Shown: positions 38,988 to 47,477 of the stretch, one piece after another
How positions within the stretch are numbered: the stretch's first letter is position 1
Layout of the letters: each line of letters starts with the position of its first letter
Assembly (NCBI RefSeq): GCF_036250675.1
Contig: NZ_CP109592.1
Location: 6,820,001-6,884,000, forward strand
Length of the DNA: 64,000 bases
Reading direction: 5' to 3'
From: Streptomyces sp. NBC_01689
GTDB lineage: Bacteria > Actinomycetota > Actinomycetes > Streptomycetales > Streptomycetaceae
Made by a program: the position numbers and the translations under genes
Notes under the pieces: generated by a model
Database searches by the model: none
The model's input: only the letters and a program-made list of their open reading frames with translations
Told to the model about the DNA's origin: nothing

Positions 38988-39024
38988 CGAAGGGGCGTCC
39001 GCCGAACCGGCGGACGCCCCTTCG
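38988..39024. terminator. 17-bp perfect hairpin after glnII
   Basis: Arms 38988-39004 and 39008-39024 are exact reverse complements (CGAAGGGGCG outward) with a 3-nt AAC loop. It begins 15 nt after the glnII stop. Confidence 0.88.
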
Positions 39025-39039
39025 CGGGGAAGCGGTGGG

Positions 39040-40068
39040 TCAGACCTGCCCGGCCTTGTCCAGGGCGGTGCAGCAGGTGTCGACGAGCAGACGCGTCACC
39101 ACGTACGGGTCGACGTTGGCGTTCGGACGGCGGTCCTCGATGTACCCCTTGCCGTCCTTCTCGACCTGCCACGGGATCCGGACCGAGGCGCCGCGGTCGG
39201 AGACGCCGTACGAGTACTCGTTCCACGGAGCGGTCTCGTGCAGGCCGGTCAGCCGGTCGTCGATGCCGGCGCCGTAGTTCTTGACGTGGTCGAGCGGCTT
39301 CGAGCCCTCGCCCAGGGACTCGCACGCGGTGATGATCGCGGCGTAGCCCTCGCGCATCGCCTTGGTGGAGAAGTTGGTGTGCGCGCCCGCGCCGTTCCAG
39401 TCGCCCTTGACCGGCTTGGGGTCCAGGGTCGCGGAGACGGCGAAGTCCTCGGCGGTGCGGTAGAGCAGCCAGCGGGCCACCCACAGCTGGTCGGAGACCT
39501 CCAGCGGGGCGAGCGGGCCGACCTGGAACTCCCACTGGCCGGGCATGACCTCGGCGTTGATGCCGGAGATGCCGAGTCCCGCCTTCAGGCAGTTCTCCAG
39601 GTGCGCCTCGACGATGTCGCGGCCGAAGATCTCGTCGGCGCCGACCCCGCAGTAGTAGCCGCCCTGGGGGGCCGGGAAACCGCCGGCGGGGAAGCCGAGC
39701 GGGCGCTCCCCGTCGAAGAACGTGTACTCCTGCTCGATGCCGAAGACCGGCTCCTGCGCGGCGAACCGCTCCGCGACCTCGGCCAGCGCGGCACGGGTGT
39801 TGGACTCGTGCGGCGTCATGTCGATGTTCAGGACCTCGCACAGGACGAGGACGTGGTCCCCGCCGCGGATCGGGTCCGGGTAGCTGGCGACCGGCTTGAG
39901 CACGCGGTCCGAGGCGTGCCCCTCGGCCTGGTTCGTGGAGGACCCGTCGAAGCCCCAGATCGGCAGCTCGGCACCCTTGGCGTCGTCGGCCAGGATCTTC
40001 GTCTTCGAACGGAGCTTGGCCGTCGGCTCGGTGCCGTCGATCCAGATGTACTCAGCCTTGAAGCTCAC
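39040..40068 (-). CDS. glnII: Glutamine synthetase type II (eukaryotic-like)
   Basis: A 342-residue GSII enzyme that makes glutamine from glutamate, ammonia and ATP. Signatures are FKAEYIWIDGTEPTAKLRSK, IWGFDGSSTNQAEG, GIEQEYTFFDG, PGQWEFQVGP and GDWNGAGAHTNFSTK. The last two carry the ATP and metal residues. GSII is not adenylylated by GlnE, so control is transcriptional. The GTG at 40068 has GAAGGA 8 nt upstream; an ATG three codons earlier would be too close to that site. A four-part GlnR box lies about 100 bp upstream, and a 17-bp hairpin ends the unit. It is monocistronic. Confidence 0.96.
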   Translation of the reverse strand: MSFKAEYIWIDGTEPTAKLRSKTKILADDAKGAELPIWGFDGSSTNQAEGHASDRVLKPVASYPDPIRGGDHVLVLCEVLNIDMTPHESNTRAALAEVAERFAAQEPVFGIEQEYTFFDGERPLGFPAGGFPAPQGGYYCGVGADEIFGRDIVEAHLENCLKAGLGISGINAEVMPGQWEFQVGPLAPLEVSDQLWVARWLLYRTAEDFAVSATLDPKPVKGDWNGAGAHTNFSTKAMREGYAAIITACESLGEGSKPLDHVKNYGAGIDDRLTGLHETAPWNEYSYGVSDRGASVRIPWQVEKDGKGYIEDRRPNANVDPYVVTRLLVDTCCTALDKAGQV

Positions 40069-40169
40069 GGGCCACATCCTTCGGGGTGGGTCTCCAGCCG
40101 CGCTGCGGACGCTGCGGCGCCGCGGCACACCGGGGCGCCGCGTCATGCCCGGCAGCCTGTCAACAGGCG

Positions 40170-40207
40170 ATTTCCCGATCATTGCCCGAGTGTGAACCCC
40201 GTGTTAC
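40170..40207 (-). promoter_or_regulatory. Four-part GlnR box upstream of glnII
   Basis: On the minus strand the order is GTAAC-N6-TTCAC-N6-GCAAT-N6-GAAAT. The GlnR consensus is GTnAC-N6-GaAAC-N6-GTnAC-N6-GAAAC. Spacing is exact; the first and last elements match best. The same 11-nt periodicity could also be read by PhoP, reported to repress this promoter in S. coelicolor. Confidence 0.8.
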
Positions 40208-40402
40208 CCGGCGCCCCTGTGCCGCGCCTCACCCGCCGGGAGCGACGGGCGACCCCGGTCAGGGGCCCGTTCCCGCAGGCTGTCCGGGTGACGCGTCCCC
40301 CCGCCGGGCTTCCCCCGGACGGTGGCGGCGGCTCGTATGCGATGGGTTTGCGGACCCGCGGCCCGGTGCGGGGCGCCGCGAGCCGGGTGCTCCCGAGGAG
40401 CC

Positions 40403-40436
40403 GGTCCTGCCGTTCGTGGCCGCGAACGGCAGGACC
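40403..40436. terminator. 14-bp hairpin terminator of gene 40484-41167
   Basis: Arms 40403-40416 and 40423-40436 are perfect reverse complements (GGTCCTGCCGTTCG) with a 6-nt loop, about 48 nt past the stop of the leftward gene. Confidence 0.78.
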
Positions 40437-40483
40437 CGTGACCCGCGCCGGGTGGTGGCACGGGCGTCGTCAGGCGTCCGCTC

Positions 40484-41167
40484 TCACCCCACCTTCTCGA
40501 TCAGGGCCCGGCGGATCAGGAACTTGCCCGGTTCGCGGACCTGTTCGAACGCGGCGTTGTTCAGCAGCGCGCAGCTGCCGGACACCGACGTGACCTGCAC
40601 GGTGGTGGACTTGTTGTTGTCCAGGTTCGTGACCTTGAGCTTCGTCCCGGCGGGGAACTGGTTGCTGGAGGCGGCCGGTGCGCCGGCCTCGCCGGAGAGG
40701 GTGACGGTCGAGCCGACGCAGACCTGCTGTCCGCCGGCCGCGCCACCGCCCGCGCCCTGCGCGGGTGCGGTGCTCTGCTGCTGACCCGGCGCGGGCTTCG
40801 CCGGCTGGGCGGGCTTCGCGGGCTGAGCGGGCTTCGCGGGCTGTGCGGCCTGGGGGCCCTGAGCCGACTCCCCGACCGCGCAGTTCGACGCCGCCTGCTG
40901 GACCTTGATCTGCGCGATGACCGCCTCGCGGTTGGCGATCCGGGCCTGCGACTGGGCGTCCGGGTTGGCCCGCTGCCCGTCGATGAACGACTGGTTGTTG
41001 CCCAGCGCGGTCGCCAGTCCCTGGCAGACCGTCGAGTTCGACGCGTTCTGCACCGGGGCCGCGTTGGAGGTGGTCGCCATGACGAAGGCGCCGCCTCCCG
41101 CCACGACCGCCGCGCCGGCCAGCAGCGCGATCTTCTTCTTGGGGCTGACGGTTCTCCTACGCGACAT
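40484..41167 (-). CDS. Secreted protein with helical N-domain, Pro/Ala linker and RlpA-like C-domain
   Basis: A 227-residue exported protein. A signal peptide (about 1-36, KKKIALLAGAAVVAGGGAFV) is followed by a helical segment with Gln and Arg (NREAVIAQIKVQQ). A linker of repeated AQPAKP units comes next. The C-terminal domain resembles a double-psi beta-barrel (GTKLKVTNLDNNKSTTVQVT, AAFEQVREPGKFLIRRALIE), as in RlpA-like and expansin-like wall proteins. The usual catalytic Asp of lytic members is not obvious, so wall binding is likelier than hydrolysis. Cys residues bracket both folded parts. Its layout parallels the DUF1996 protein at 35054. Confidence 0.8.
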   Translation of the reverse strand: MSRRRTVSPKKKIALLAGAAVVAGGGAFVMATTSNAAPVQNASNSTVCQGLATALGNNQSFIDGQRANPDAQSQARIANREAVIAQIKVQQAASNCAVGESAQGPQAAQPAKPAQPAKPAQPAKPAPGQQQSTAPAQGAGGGAAGGQQVCVGSTVTLSGEAGAPAASSNQFPAGTKLKVTNLDNNKSTTVQVTSVSGSCALLNNAAFEQVREPGKFLIRRALIEKVG

Positions 41168-41251
41168 GCGCGCCTCCTGTCTCCGGCCACCGCCACGGGC
41201 GGCCGGATGCGATCCGTGTGCCGCTATGTACGAGATACCGAACGGGGCTGC

Positions 41252-41689
41252 TCAACAGTTCGCGCAAGTTGCTGAAGTGACCTGTGTCACGCGGGAGTTG
41301 ATGTCCGGATGGCCGGGGCGGAGCGTCCGTCGGCGGGGCAGGGCCTCGCGCACCGCTTCCTCGGAGCGTCCCACGACGGCGGTGCCGTCCTCGGCGGTGA
41401 TGATGGGCCGCTGGATGAGCTCCGGGTGCTCCGACAGTGCGGTGATCCACCGCTCGCGTGAACCGCCGTCCCGTGCCCACGACTTCACCCCGAGCTCCGC
41501 GGCCGCGTCCTCCTGGGTGCGGGTGATGTCCCACGGTTCGAGACCGAGCCGCTCCAGTACGGCCCGGATCTCGTCCGGTGCCGGTACGTCCTCCAGGTAG
41601 CGGCGGACCGTGTACTCCGCGCCCTCCGCGTCGAGCAGGCTGAGGGCGCCGCGGCATTTCGAGCAGGCCGGGTTGATCCAGATCTCCAT
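41252..41689 (-). CDS. ArsC/Spx-family (YffB-like) thioredoxin-fold protein
   Basis: A 145-residue member of the ArsC family. The N-terminal strand and active-site loop read MEIWINPACSKCRGALSLL, with a CSKC pair. The downstream motifs TRTQEDAAAELGVKSWA and LIQRPIITAEDGTAVVGRSEE are typical, including the R-P-I cis-proline loop. Related proteins are arsenate reductases or redox-linked proteins; the substrate here is unknown, and no arsenic genes are nearby. The C-terminus carries an unusual extra tail ending TCANC. The ATG at 41689 is preferred; a GTG at 41698 is also in frame. It is divergent from the small gene at 41909. Confidence 0.83.
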   Translation of the reverse strand: MEIWINPACSKCRGALSLLDAEGAEYTVRRYLEDVPAPDEIRAVLERLGLEPWDITRTQEDAAAELGVKSWARDGGSRERWITALSEHPELIQRPIITAEDGTAVVGRSEEAVREALPRRRTLRPGHPDINSRVTQVTSATCANC

Positions 41690-41908
41690 GCCGCACACCG
41701 TACAGCGAGTGTCGTGTTCGATTTTTTCGCCGCCTCACGCGCATCTGCCGAAACAGCTGTGACACGACGTCAATTACCCTTCCCACCTGGGCATTCGATG
41801 GATCGTGCGACCTCGCCCGATGTCAGTGGCGGGCGGTAGACTGGAAGCAGTGTTCGAGGGGGTCGCCGGGAGGGCCGGCGGCGCCCCGACCGCGACAGGA
41901 GGATGCTC

Positions 41909-42217
41909 GTGCCCGCTGCCGCACTGAAGCCGCTGCCCACCCAGTCCACGTCGAAGAGGGCGGTCCTCATGGACCTGCCGTACGAGCCCGTGGAGAAGCG
42001 CCCGCTGCCGCCCGGGCGTCCCCGCGAGTGGTACGTCACGCACAACCGCCGGCTCAAGGCGATGCGTCTCGCGATCGCGCTGCTCGACTCCGGTGTCTAC
42101 GCGGCGCATCAGGCCCGCGATGAGAAGATACGCAGCACCGCCGTGCTCATCGGGGTGCATCCGCCGTCGGACACGACGTGTCACATGGTGCGGGCGCTGA
42201 TGAAGTACGCACGCTGA
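41909..42217 (+). CDS. Conserved small protein, unknown function
   Basis: A 102-residue basic protein with no signal peptide or membrane span. Segments such as REWYVTHNRRLKAMRLAIALLDSGVY and EKIRSTAVLIGVHPPSDTTC look helical. I cannot assign a family. The GTG at 41909 is chosen because AGGAGG at 41897-41902 lies 6 nt upstream; the in-frame ATG at 41903 directly abuts that site and is less likely. It is monocistronic and ends at a perfect 12-bp hairpin shared with the convergent HTH_42 gene. Confidence 0.75.
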   Translation: MPAAALKPLPTQSTSKRAVLMDLPYEPVEKRPLPPGRPREWYVTHNRRLKAMRLAIALLDSGVYAAHQARDEKIRSTAVLIGVHPPSDTTCHMVRALMKYAR

Positions 42218-42223
42218 GCGGCC

Positions 42224-42252
42224 GGGCGTCCGGGGACTCGCCCCGGACGCCC
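42224..42252. terminator. 12-bp perfect hairpin between convergent genes
   Basis: Arms 42224-42235 and 42241-42252 (GGGCGTCCGGGG and complement) surround a 5-nt ACTCG loop, 6 nt after the stop of the small gene. Confidence 0.82.
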
Positions 42253-42353
42253 TCGGCGGCCCCCGCACGTCGGGATGACGGGGCCCCCGGTCGGAGCGGA
42301 GCCCGGAGCCTGGGGGAGCGCGGGGCGGCGGGGGAGGGAACCGCCCGCGCGGC

Positions 42354-43550
42354 TCACGGCGCGGCCAGCTCGCGCTCCAGCGGGGTCCGGAACCGCGGGG
42401 TGACGCGGGCCGGGCCCACCCAGCCCCGCAGACGTTCCGCCTCCGCCGCGATCGCCGCGACCCCCTCCCGCCCCACCCCCTCCGGGTCCAGCAGACGCCA
42501 CACCACCTCGCCGTCCCCGCGCTGGGCCCACCCTCCGACCACCCGCCCGTCCCACCACACCGTCGGCCCGACGTTCCCGCTGCGGTCGAACAACGCGGGC
42601 CGCAGCGAGGGCGCGAGATACCAGTCCCGCTCCTGCCATCCCATGGCCGTCGGATCGAGGCCGGGCAACAGCGCGGCCCACGGCGCACCGGGCCCCTCGA
42701 CCGGACCGGCGTCGCCCGCGACGACGTACCCCGTCCCCCCGCCGTCGAGCGTCACGGCCTCCGCCCCGACCGCCCCCAGCGCCCGTCGCACCTCCGTCAC
42801 CTTCCAGCCCGTCCACCACTTGAGGTCCGCCTCGGAGGCGGGGCCGCACGCCGTCAGCCAGCGGTGCAGCAGCTCGCGCTGGGCCTCGGCGACGGGCAGC
42901 TCGGGATGCGGCGGGGCGACGGCCCAGCGGAACTGCGTCGAGGTCCAGGAGCCGAGCGGACGCCCCCGTACGACCCGCCCCTCGACGCCGAGCACCCGCA
43001 TCAGACGCGAGGACACGGTCTGCGCGCTCTCGTAGCTCCGGCCCGCGCCGTAAATGAACTGCTCCCTCAACCGCGGTTCGTCGCCGGTGAGTTCGTTCAC
43101 CGTCGCCTGCCCGCGCCGGGCCAGCGCGGCGAGCGCGGACGCCTCGACCTCCGCGAGCCACGCCTCGGTCAGCCGTCCGTCGCTGCCGGCCGTCACGTCC
43201 TTGACCAGCCCGGCCCGCGCCTTCGCCGCGATCGGCAGACCGGTCGAGGCGTGCACCACGGCGGCCAGCTCGGTGGGCAGGACGAACACGGTGTGCCGCA
43301 TGCCGTGCATACGCACCAGGGTCCGGTCCCCGTACAGCGCCCGGTCGAGTTCCGGCACCGTCCGCCCCGCCTCGGCGAGGCGAGCGCCCACGGCCAGATA
43401 CACCGTCGCCGGATCGGTCCCGTGCAGGGCGACCAGCGACCCGGCGACCTCCTCGGGGTCCGCCGCGCGCCACGCCCCCGCCAGCCGGTGCCGCAGCGCG
43501 AGCCGGGCCCGCCGCTCCGCCCCTCCGATGTGCCGCCGCTGCTCGCCCAC
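42354..43550 (-). CDS. HTH_42 winged-helix protein (AlkZ/YcaQ DNA-glycosylase-like)
   Basis: A 398-residue protein of the HTH_42 superfamily, which includes the interstrand-crosslink DNA glycosylases AlkZ and YcaQ. Family landmarks are ERRARLALRHRLAG, the LVRMHGMRHTVFVLP motif, WLTACGPASEADLKWWTGW and the C-terminal ALFDRSGNVGPTVWWDGRVVGGW. The position that carries Q-x-Q or Q-x-D in active glycosylases reads L-H-G-T-D-P, so catalysis may be altered or lost. The GTG at 43550 (VGEQRRHIGGAERR) is preferred over a frame from 43619, with GGAGAC upstream. It is convergent with the small gene at 41909 and divergent from the lipoprotein at 43699. Confidence 0.8.
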   Translation of the reverse strand: MGEQRRHIGGAERRARLALRHRLAGAWRAADPEEVAGSLVALHGTDPATVYLAVGARLAEAGRTVPELDRALYGDRTLVRMHGMRHTVFVLPTELAAVVHASTGLPIAAKARAGLVKDVTAGSDGRLTEAWLAEVEASALAALARRGQATVNELTGDEPRLREQFIYGAGRSYESAQTVSSRLMRVLGVEGRVVRGRPLGSWTSTQFRWAVAPPHPELPVAEAQRELLHRWLTACGPASEADLKWWTGWKVTEVRRALGAVGAEAVTLDGGGTGYVVAGDAGPVEGPGAPWAALLPGLDPTAMGWQERDWYLAPSLRPALFDRSGNVGPTVWWDGRVVGGWAQRGDGEVVWRLLDPEGVGREGVAAIAAEAERLRGWVGPARVTPRFRTPLERELAAP

Positions 43551-43698
43551 GCCGTCTCCGCCCGTCTCTCGCCGTCGTCGTCCCCACATCCTCCCGCGCA
43601 TCACCCGATTGCCGCCCACACCATGCGTATTCCCTGCTCAGAGCCTTGACTGAGGGGAACGCGCGGCAGGGAATCCACAGCGGACGCCGGGAGGCGAG

Positions 43699-44238
43699 AT
43701 GGCGAGGAACGGAATACGCGGGCTTCGTGCACGCGGGGCGGCGCTCGGGTCGGCCGGCACCGTGCTGCTGGGCGCCCTGTCCCTCACCGGCTGTTCGGGC
43801 GAGGGCGATCCGGTCAGCACCGCCTCCCAGGCCGCCTTCGCGGCCGCCTCCCTCGCCTCCGCGGCGAGCAGCGCCCTGGCCGCCGCGACGGCGGGCGGCG
43901 GCGACTCCCTCACCTCCGCGACCGACGAGGCGGGCCGGCGGTTCGACGAGTTCAGGGACGGCCTCGACGCCAAGGACGAGGTCTGGGTCGGCGACCGGGT
44001 CCGCACCGGCCCCGACGGCCGTTCCACCGTCGGGATCACCGTCACCAATCCCACGTCCACGGCCCGGACGTACATCGTCCAGGTCGATTTCCGGAGCCAG
44101 GACGGCGGCCTTCTCGACACCGTCGTCCTCACGGTGGGCGGCGTTCCGGCGAACGGCTCCAAGGACGCCACGGCCCGCAGCAGCCGCACCCTCTCCGGCG
44201 CCGTCGGCGGCGACGTCGCCCGCGCCCTGCGGACCTGA
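43699..44238 (+). CDS. Lipoprotein, FxLYD-like, unknown function
   Basis: A 179-residue exported protein with lipobox LSLTGC (Cys32). An Ala/Ser-rich helical stretch (about 40-70) follows. A beta-sandwich-like C-terminal domain (DGRSTVGITVTNPTSTARTY, IVQVDFRSQDGGLLDTVVL) resembles FxLYD or DUF-type extracellular domains. GGGAGGCGAG precedes the ATG. It lies 5 bp upstream of the DUF2252 gene on the same strand, so the two are very probably co-transcribed. No catalytic motif is seen. Confidence 0.78.
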   Translation: MARNGIRGLRARGAALGSAGTVLLGALSLTGCSGEGDPVSTASQAAFAAASLASAASSALAAATAGGGDSLTSATDEAGRRFDEFRDGLDAKDEVWVGDRVRTGPDGRSTVGITVTNPTSTARTYIVQVDFRSQDGGLLDTVVLTVGGVPANGSKDATARSSRTLSGAVGGDVARALRT

Positions 44239-44243
44239 CGGCC

Positions 44244-45602
44244 GTGCCCACGACCGGCGCCACAGCCGCCCCCGCCGCACGCGCCGCGCACGGCAGGGCG
44301 GCCCGCAAGCGCGCCTCCCGCTCCTCGCACGGAGTCTGGATCCCCGGGGCCGACCGCCCGGACCCCGTCGCCGTCCTGGAACGGCAGGGCAGGGACCGCC
44401 TGCCGGAACTGCTGCCGATCCGGTACGGGCGGATGACCGCCTCCCCGTTCGCGTTCCTGCGCGGAGCCGCCGCCGTGATGGCCGCCGACCTCGCCTCCCA
44501 GCCGCACACCGGCCTCACGGTCCAGCTGTGCGGGGACGCCCACCTCCTCAACTTCGGTCTCTTCGCCTCACCGGAACGCGCCCTGCACTTCGACCTGAAC
44601 GACTTCGACGAGACCCATCCGGGCCCCTTCGAGTGGGACGTCAAACGGCTCGCGGCCAGCGTCGCGGTGGCCGCCCGCGAGAACGGGTACGCCGAGACCC
44701 GCGTGCGCCGCGCCGCCGAGGCCGCCGCCGCCGGCTACCGCAAGGGCGTACGGCGACTCGCCGACCGCGGCGAGCTGGCCGTCTGGTACGAACGCGTCGA
44801 CGCCGACCGGCTGCTCCCGCTCGTCCGCTCCGCCGGACGGCGACGACGCGTCGAGTCGAGCCTGACCCGGGCCCGCCGCCGCACCAGCCTGCACGCGCTC
44901 GGCAAGCTCACCGAGACCGTCGACGGACGCCGCCGCATCGTCCGCGACCCCCCGCTGCTGGAACCGGCCGGTGCCTCCGACATGGCGGCCCTGCGCAAGA
45001 TCTTCAGCGACTACCGTTCGACCCTCGCCGAGGAGCGCCGCCTCCTGCTGGACCGCTACCGCTTCGTGGACGCGGCCCGCAAGGTCGTCGGAGTCGGCAG
45101 CGTCGGCACCCGCTGCTTCATCGTGCTGCTCACCGGACGGGACACGGACGACCCGCTGTTCCTGCAGATCAAGGAGGCCACCCGTTCCGTTCTGGAGGAG
45201 CATCTGCCCGGCGGCCCGTACGTCCATCCCGGCCACCGGGTCGTCGCCGGACAGCGGTTGCTGCAGTCGGCGAGCGACATCTTCCTCGGCTGGATGACCG
45301 GGCCGCAGGGCCGCGCCTTCTACTGGCGGCAGCTGCGGGACATGAAGGGCTCCGCGAACGTCGCCGGCATGAGCCCGGACGAGCTGGTGGCCTACGCGCG
45401 GCTGTGCGGCACCGCGCTGGCCCGCGCGCACGCGCGCTCCGGCGACCGGGTCGCCATCGCCGCGTATCTCGGCGGAGCGGAGACCTTCGAGTACGCCGTC
45501 GCCGAGTTCGCCCTGCGGTACGCGGACCAGAACGCCAGGGACCACGCGGCACTGGTCTCCGCGGTGGCGGCCGGAGTGGTCACGGCGGCCCCCGGGGTCT
45601 GA
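44244..45602 (+). CDS. DUF2252 protein (kinase-like fold)
   Basis: A 452-residue DUF2252 protein. Conserved blocks are RYGRMTASPFAFLRGAAAVM, QLCGDAHLLNFGLFASPERA, FDLNDFDETHPGPFEWDVKR and IKEATRSVLEEHLP. The GDAH and DFDE motifs resemble the catalytic and metal loops of aminoglycoside-phosphotransferase-like kinases, so phosphotransfer is a reasonable inference; the substrate is unknown. It is cytoplasmic with no signal. The GTG at 44244 lies 5 bp after the lipoprotein stop. It is convergent with pspAB, with a CCCGGGCG/CGCCCGGG inverted repeat at 45606-45622 in the 25-bp gap. Confidence 0.88.
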   Translation: MPTTGATAAPAARAAHGRAARKRASRSSHGVWIPGADRPDPVAVLERQGRDRLPELLPIRYGRMTASPFAFLRGAAAVMAADLASQPHTGLTVQLCGDAHLLNFGLFASPERALHFDLNDFDETHPGPFEWDVKRLAASVAVAARENGYAETRVRRAAEAAAAGYRKGVRRLADRGELAVWYERVDADRLLPLVRSAGRRRRVESSLTRARRRTSLHALGKLTETVDGRRRIVRDPPLLEPAGASDMAALRKIFSDYRSTLAEERRLLLDRYRFVDAARKVVGVGSVGTRCFIVLLTGRDTDDPLFLQIKEATRSVLEEHLPGGPYVHPGHRVVAGQRLLQSASDIFLGWMTGPQGRAFYWRQLRDMKGSANVAGMSPDELVAYARLCGTALARAHARSGDRVAIAAYLGGAETFEYAVAEFALRYADQNARDHAALVSAVAAGVVTAAPGV

Positions 45603-45627
45603 GGCCCCGGGCGGCGCCCGGGAGGCG

Positions 45628-46257
45628 TCACAGACCCGGCGCGCCCCAGACGGGGAACCACCGGCCGAGATCCTGCTCGATGCGCAGATCGTCGGCGAGC
45701 GCGGCCTTGATCCGCAGTTCGAGCGCGTTGTCGCGCCGCCCGCCGGCGTCCGGGGACGGCGCGAAGGGGTAGAAGGTGCCGCGCTTGTAGAGGTAGACGA
45801 GCCCGAGCCGCCGTCCGGCTTGTCCGGGATCCCCGGTCTCCTCGAACGCGACCACCGAGCACAGCAGTTGAGGCCCGAAGCCGCTGCCCTCCAGGGTGCT
45901 GTTGACCGCGTGCAGATCACTCACCAGCGCGGGCAGGTCGTCCGGGGCACGCCGTGAGACCAGCCACGAGTACCCGTACTCGTCCCGCGTCACCTCCACC
46001 GGGGGACCCGCGCCCGGCTCCCCGGACGGCGCGGACTCCGCGCGGGCGGTGTCCGCCTCCAGCAGTTCCCGTACCTCGCGGTTGGCGTCGGCGAAGGCCG
46101 CGCCCTCGACGGAGGCGAAACACACCGCGCCCGTCCCGGTCGGCGTGAACCCGGCGGCGGCCTGCAGGGTCACGGCGGCCGACGGCAGCCCGAAGAGCCG
46201 GTCGAGGTCGGGTGCGACGGCCTTGGTGCGCCCGAGCAGGATGTCCAGGAACCCCAT
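45628..46257 (-). CDS. pspAB: PspA-associated protein PspAB
   Basis: A 209-residue soluble protein matching the actinobacterial PspA-associated family. The N-terminus MGFLDILLGRTKAVAPDLDR and LFGLPSAAVTLQAAAGFTPT are characteristic. Others are ANREVRELLEAD, EYGYSWLVSR, LVYLYKRGTFYPFAP and the final QDLGRWFPVWGAPGL. It is thought to act in the phage-shock or envelope-stress response with PspA; pspA itself is not here. It starts 27 bp after htpX on the same strand, so the two form an envelope-quality-control operon. The evidence is motif recall plus context, not structure. Confidence 0.87.
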   Translation of the reverse strand: MGFLDILLGRTKAVAPDLDRLFGLPSAAVTLQAAAGFTPTGTGAVCFASVEGAAFADANREVRELLEADTARAESAPSGEPGAGPPVEVTRDEYGYSWLVSRRAPDDLPALVSDLHAVNSTLEGSGFGPQLLCSVVAFEETGDPGQAGRRLGLVYLYKRGTFYPFAPSPDAGGRRDNALELRIKAALADDLRIEQDLGRWFPVWGAPGL

Positions 46258-46284
46258 ACGGACGGCTGCCTTTCGAACGACGGG

Positions 46285-47208
46285 TCAGGTGGCGTTGTCG
46301 GGAGTCGCCGCCTCGCCCAACTCGGCGGAGATGCGGCCCAGTTGGTCGAGCCGCTGTTCAAGGCTCGGGTGCGTGGAGAAGAGCTTGGAGAGGCTCGCCC
46401 CGGAGCCCAGGGCGGGCGTGAAGTAGAAGGCGTTGAAGGCCTGCGCCGTCCGCAGGTCCTTGGTCGGGATGCGCGCGATGTCCCCGGAGACCTTGGTCAG
46501 CGCGGACGCGAGCGCCGACGGCCGGCCGGTGAGCAGGGCCGCGGAGCGGTCGGCGGCCAGCTCGCGGTACCGGGACAGGGCCCGGATGAGCAGGAAGCTG
46601 ATCGCGTACACGGCCGCGGAGACGGCCAGCACGGCCATGAAGATCGCCACGGTGTTCTGGTCCTTGCGCCCCCGGCCGCCGAAGAGCTGCGAGTAGAAGG
46701 CGAACCGGACGATCAGCCCGGCGATCACCCCGAGGAAGGAGGCCACGGTGATCACGGCGACGTCCTTGTGCGCCACGTGCGACAGCTCGTGCGCGAGGAC
46801 GCCCTCCAGCTCGTCGGGCTCCAGCCGGCGCAGCAGCCCGGTCGTCACGCACAGCACCGCGTGGTCGGCGTTGCGGCCGGTCGCGAACGCGTTCGGCATG
46901 TCCAGGTCGGAGACGGCGACGAGCGGCTTCGGCATGTCGGCGACGGCGCACAGCCGGTCCACGGTCCCGTGCAGCTGCGGATGCTCCTCCCGCTCCACGA
47001 TCCGCCCGTGCATCGCGTACAGGGCGATGCGGTCCGAGAACCAGTACTGGGCGCCGAGCAGCGCGGCGGCGACGACCACGACGAGGACCCAGGACTTCAG
47101 CAGCACGATCAGCGCGGCGACGAAGGCCACGTACAGCAATCCGAGCAGGAACAGCGTGACCGTCATCCGCACGGTCAGCCGTCGATCGCTCCGGAACCGG
47201 CTCTGCAT
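46285..47208 (-). CDS. htpX: Membrane zinc metalloprotease HtpX
   Basis: A 307-residue M48-family protease of the inner membrane that degrades misfolded membrane proteins. Two N-terminal spans (VTLFLLGLLYVAFVAALIVL and the next) precede the zinc motif HELSH at 140-144. The third zinc ligand is the Glu in RYRELAADRSAALL, after two more spans. The PNAFATGRNADHAVLCVT segment is typical. The ATG at 47208 (MQSRFRSD) is used. It is first in an operon with pspAB. The C-terminus ends THPSLEQRLDQLGRI, as in other HtpX proteins. Confidence 0.94.
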   Translation of the reverse strand: MQSRFRSDRRLTVRMTVTLFLLGLLYVAFVAALIVLLKSWVLVVVVAAALLGAQYWFSDRIALYAMHGRIVEREEHPQLHGTVDRLCAVADMPKPLVAVSDLDMPNAFATGRNADHAVLCVTTGLLRRLEPDELEGVLAHELSHVAHKDVAVITVASFLGVIAGLIVRFAFYSQLFGGRGRKDQNTVAIFMAVLAVSAAVYAISFLLIRALSRYRELAADRSAALLTGRPSALASALTKVSGDIARIPTKDLRTAQAFNAFYFTPALGSGASLSKLFSTHPSLEQRLDQLGRISAELGEAATPDNAT

Positions 47209-47419
47209 TCTGCATCACCCCGAACTCACGCACTCCGGCACTCGTCCCGCTTCCATTGTGCGCCCGGGCCCACCCAAGAACCGGTGCCGAACGGCCCCAT
47301 GGCAGGCAAAGAACGCCCCGCCCGCCGCCTCCCGACACCCCGCGCGACGGCGGCCCACGGATCGGTGACGGCCCACGGCCCGTGACGGCCCGCGGGGCCC
47401 CGCACGCCGCACGACGCGA

Positions 47420-47459
47420 CGGAGCCCCGCCGCCGCCCTGGGGCGGTGACGGGGCTCCG
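47420..47459. terminator. Hairpin after glnA
   Basis: Outer 10-bp arms 47420-47429 and 47450-47459 (CGGAGCCCCG and complement) are perfect, and CCGCC/GGCGG inside can extend the stem. It lies 18 nt after the glnA stop. Confidence 0.75.
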
Positions 47460-47477
47460 TACGGAAGCCGGGACGAC

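Larger units (their letters stand above)
40069..40483. other. glnII upstream region and 3' flank of the next leftward gene
   Basis: A 415-bp gap. The glnII-proximal part holds the GlnR box (40170-40207) and promoter. The distal part holds the hairpin terminator (40403-40436) of the gene at 40484. The 200 bp between are GC-rich with no gene that I can support. Confidence 0.65.

Noticed and set aside
45606..45622. CCCGGGCG/CGCCCGGG as a strong terminator
   Set aside because: The arms are separated by one base, so the usable stem is only about 6 bp; noted in the DUF2252 entry but not called.
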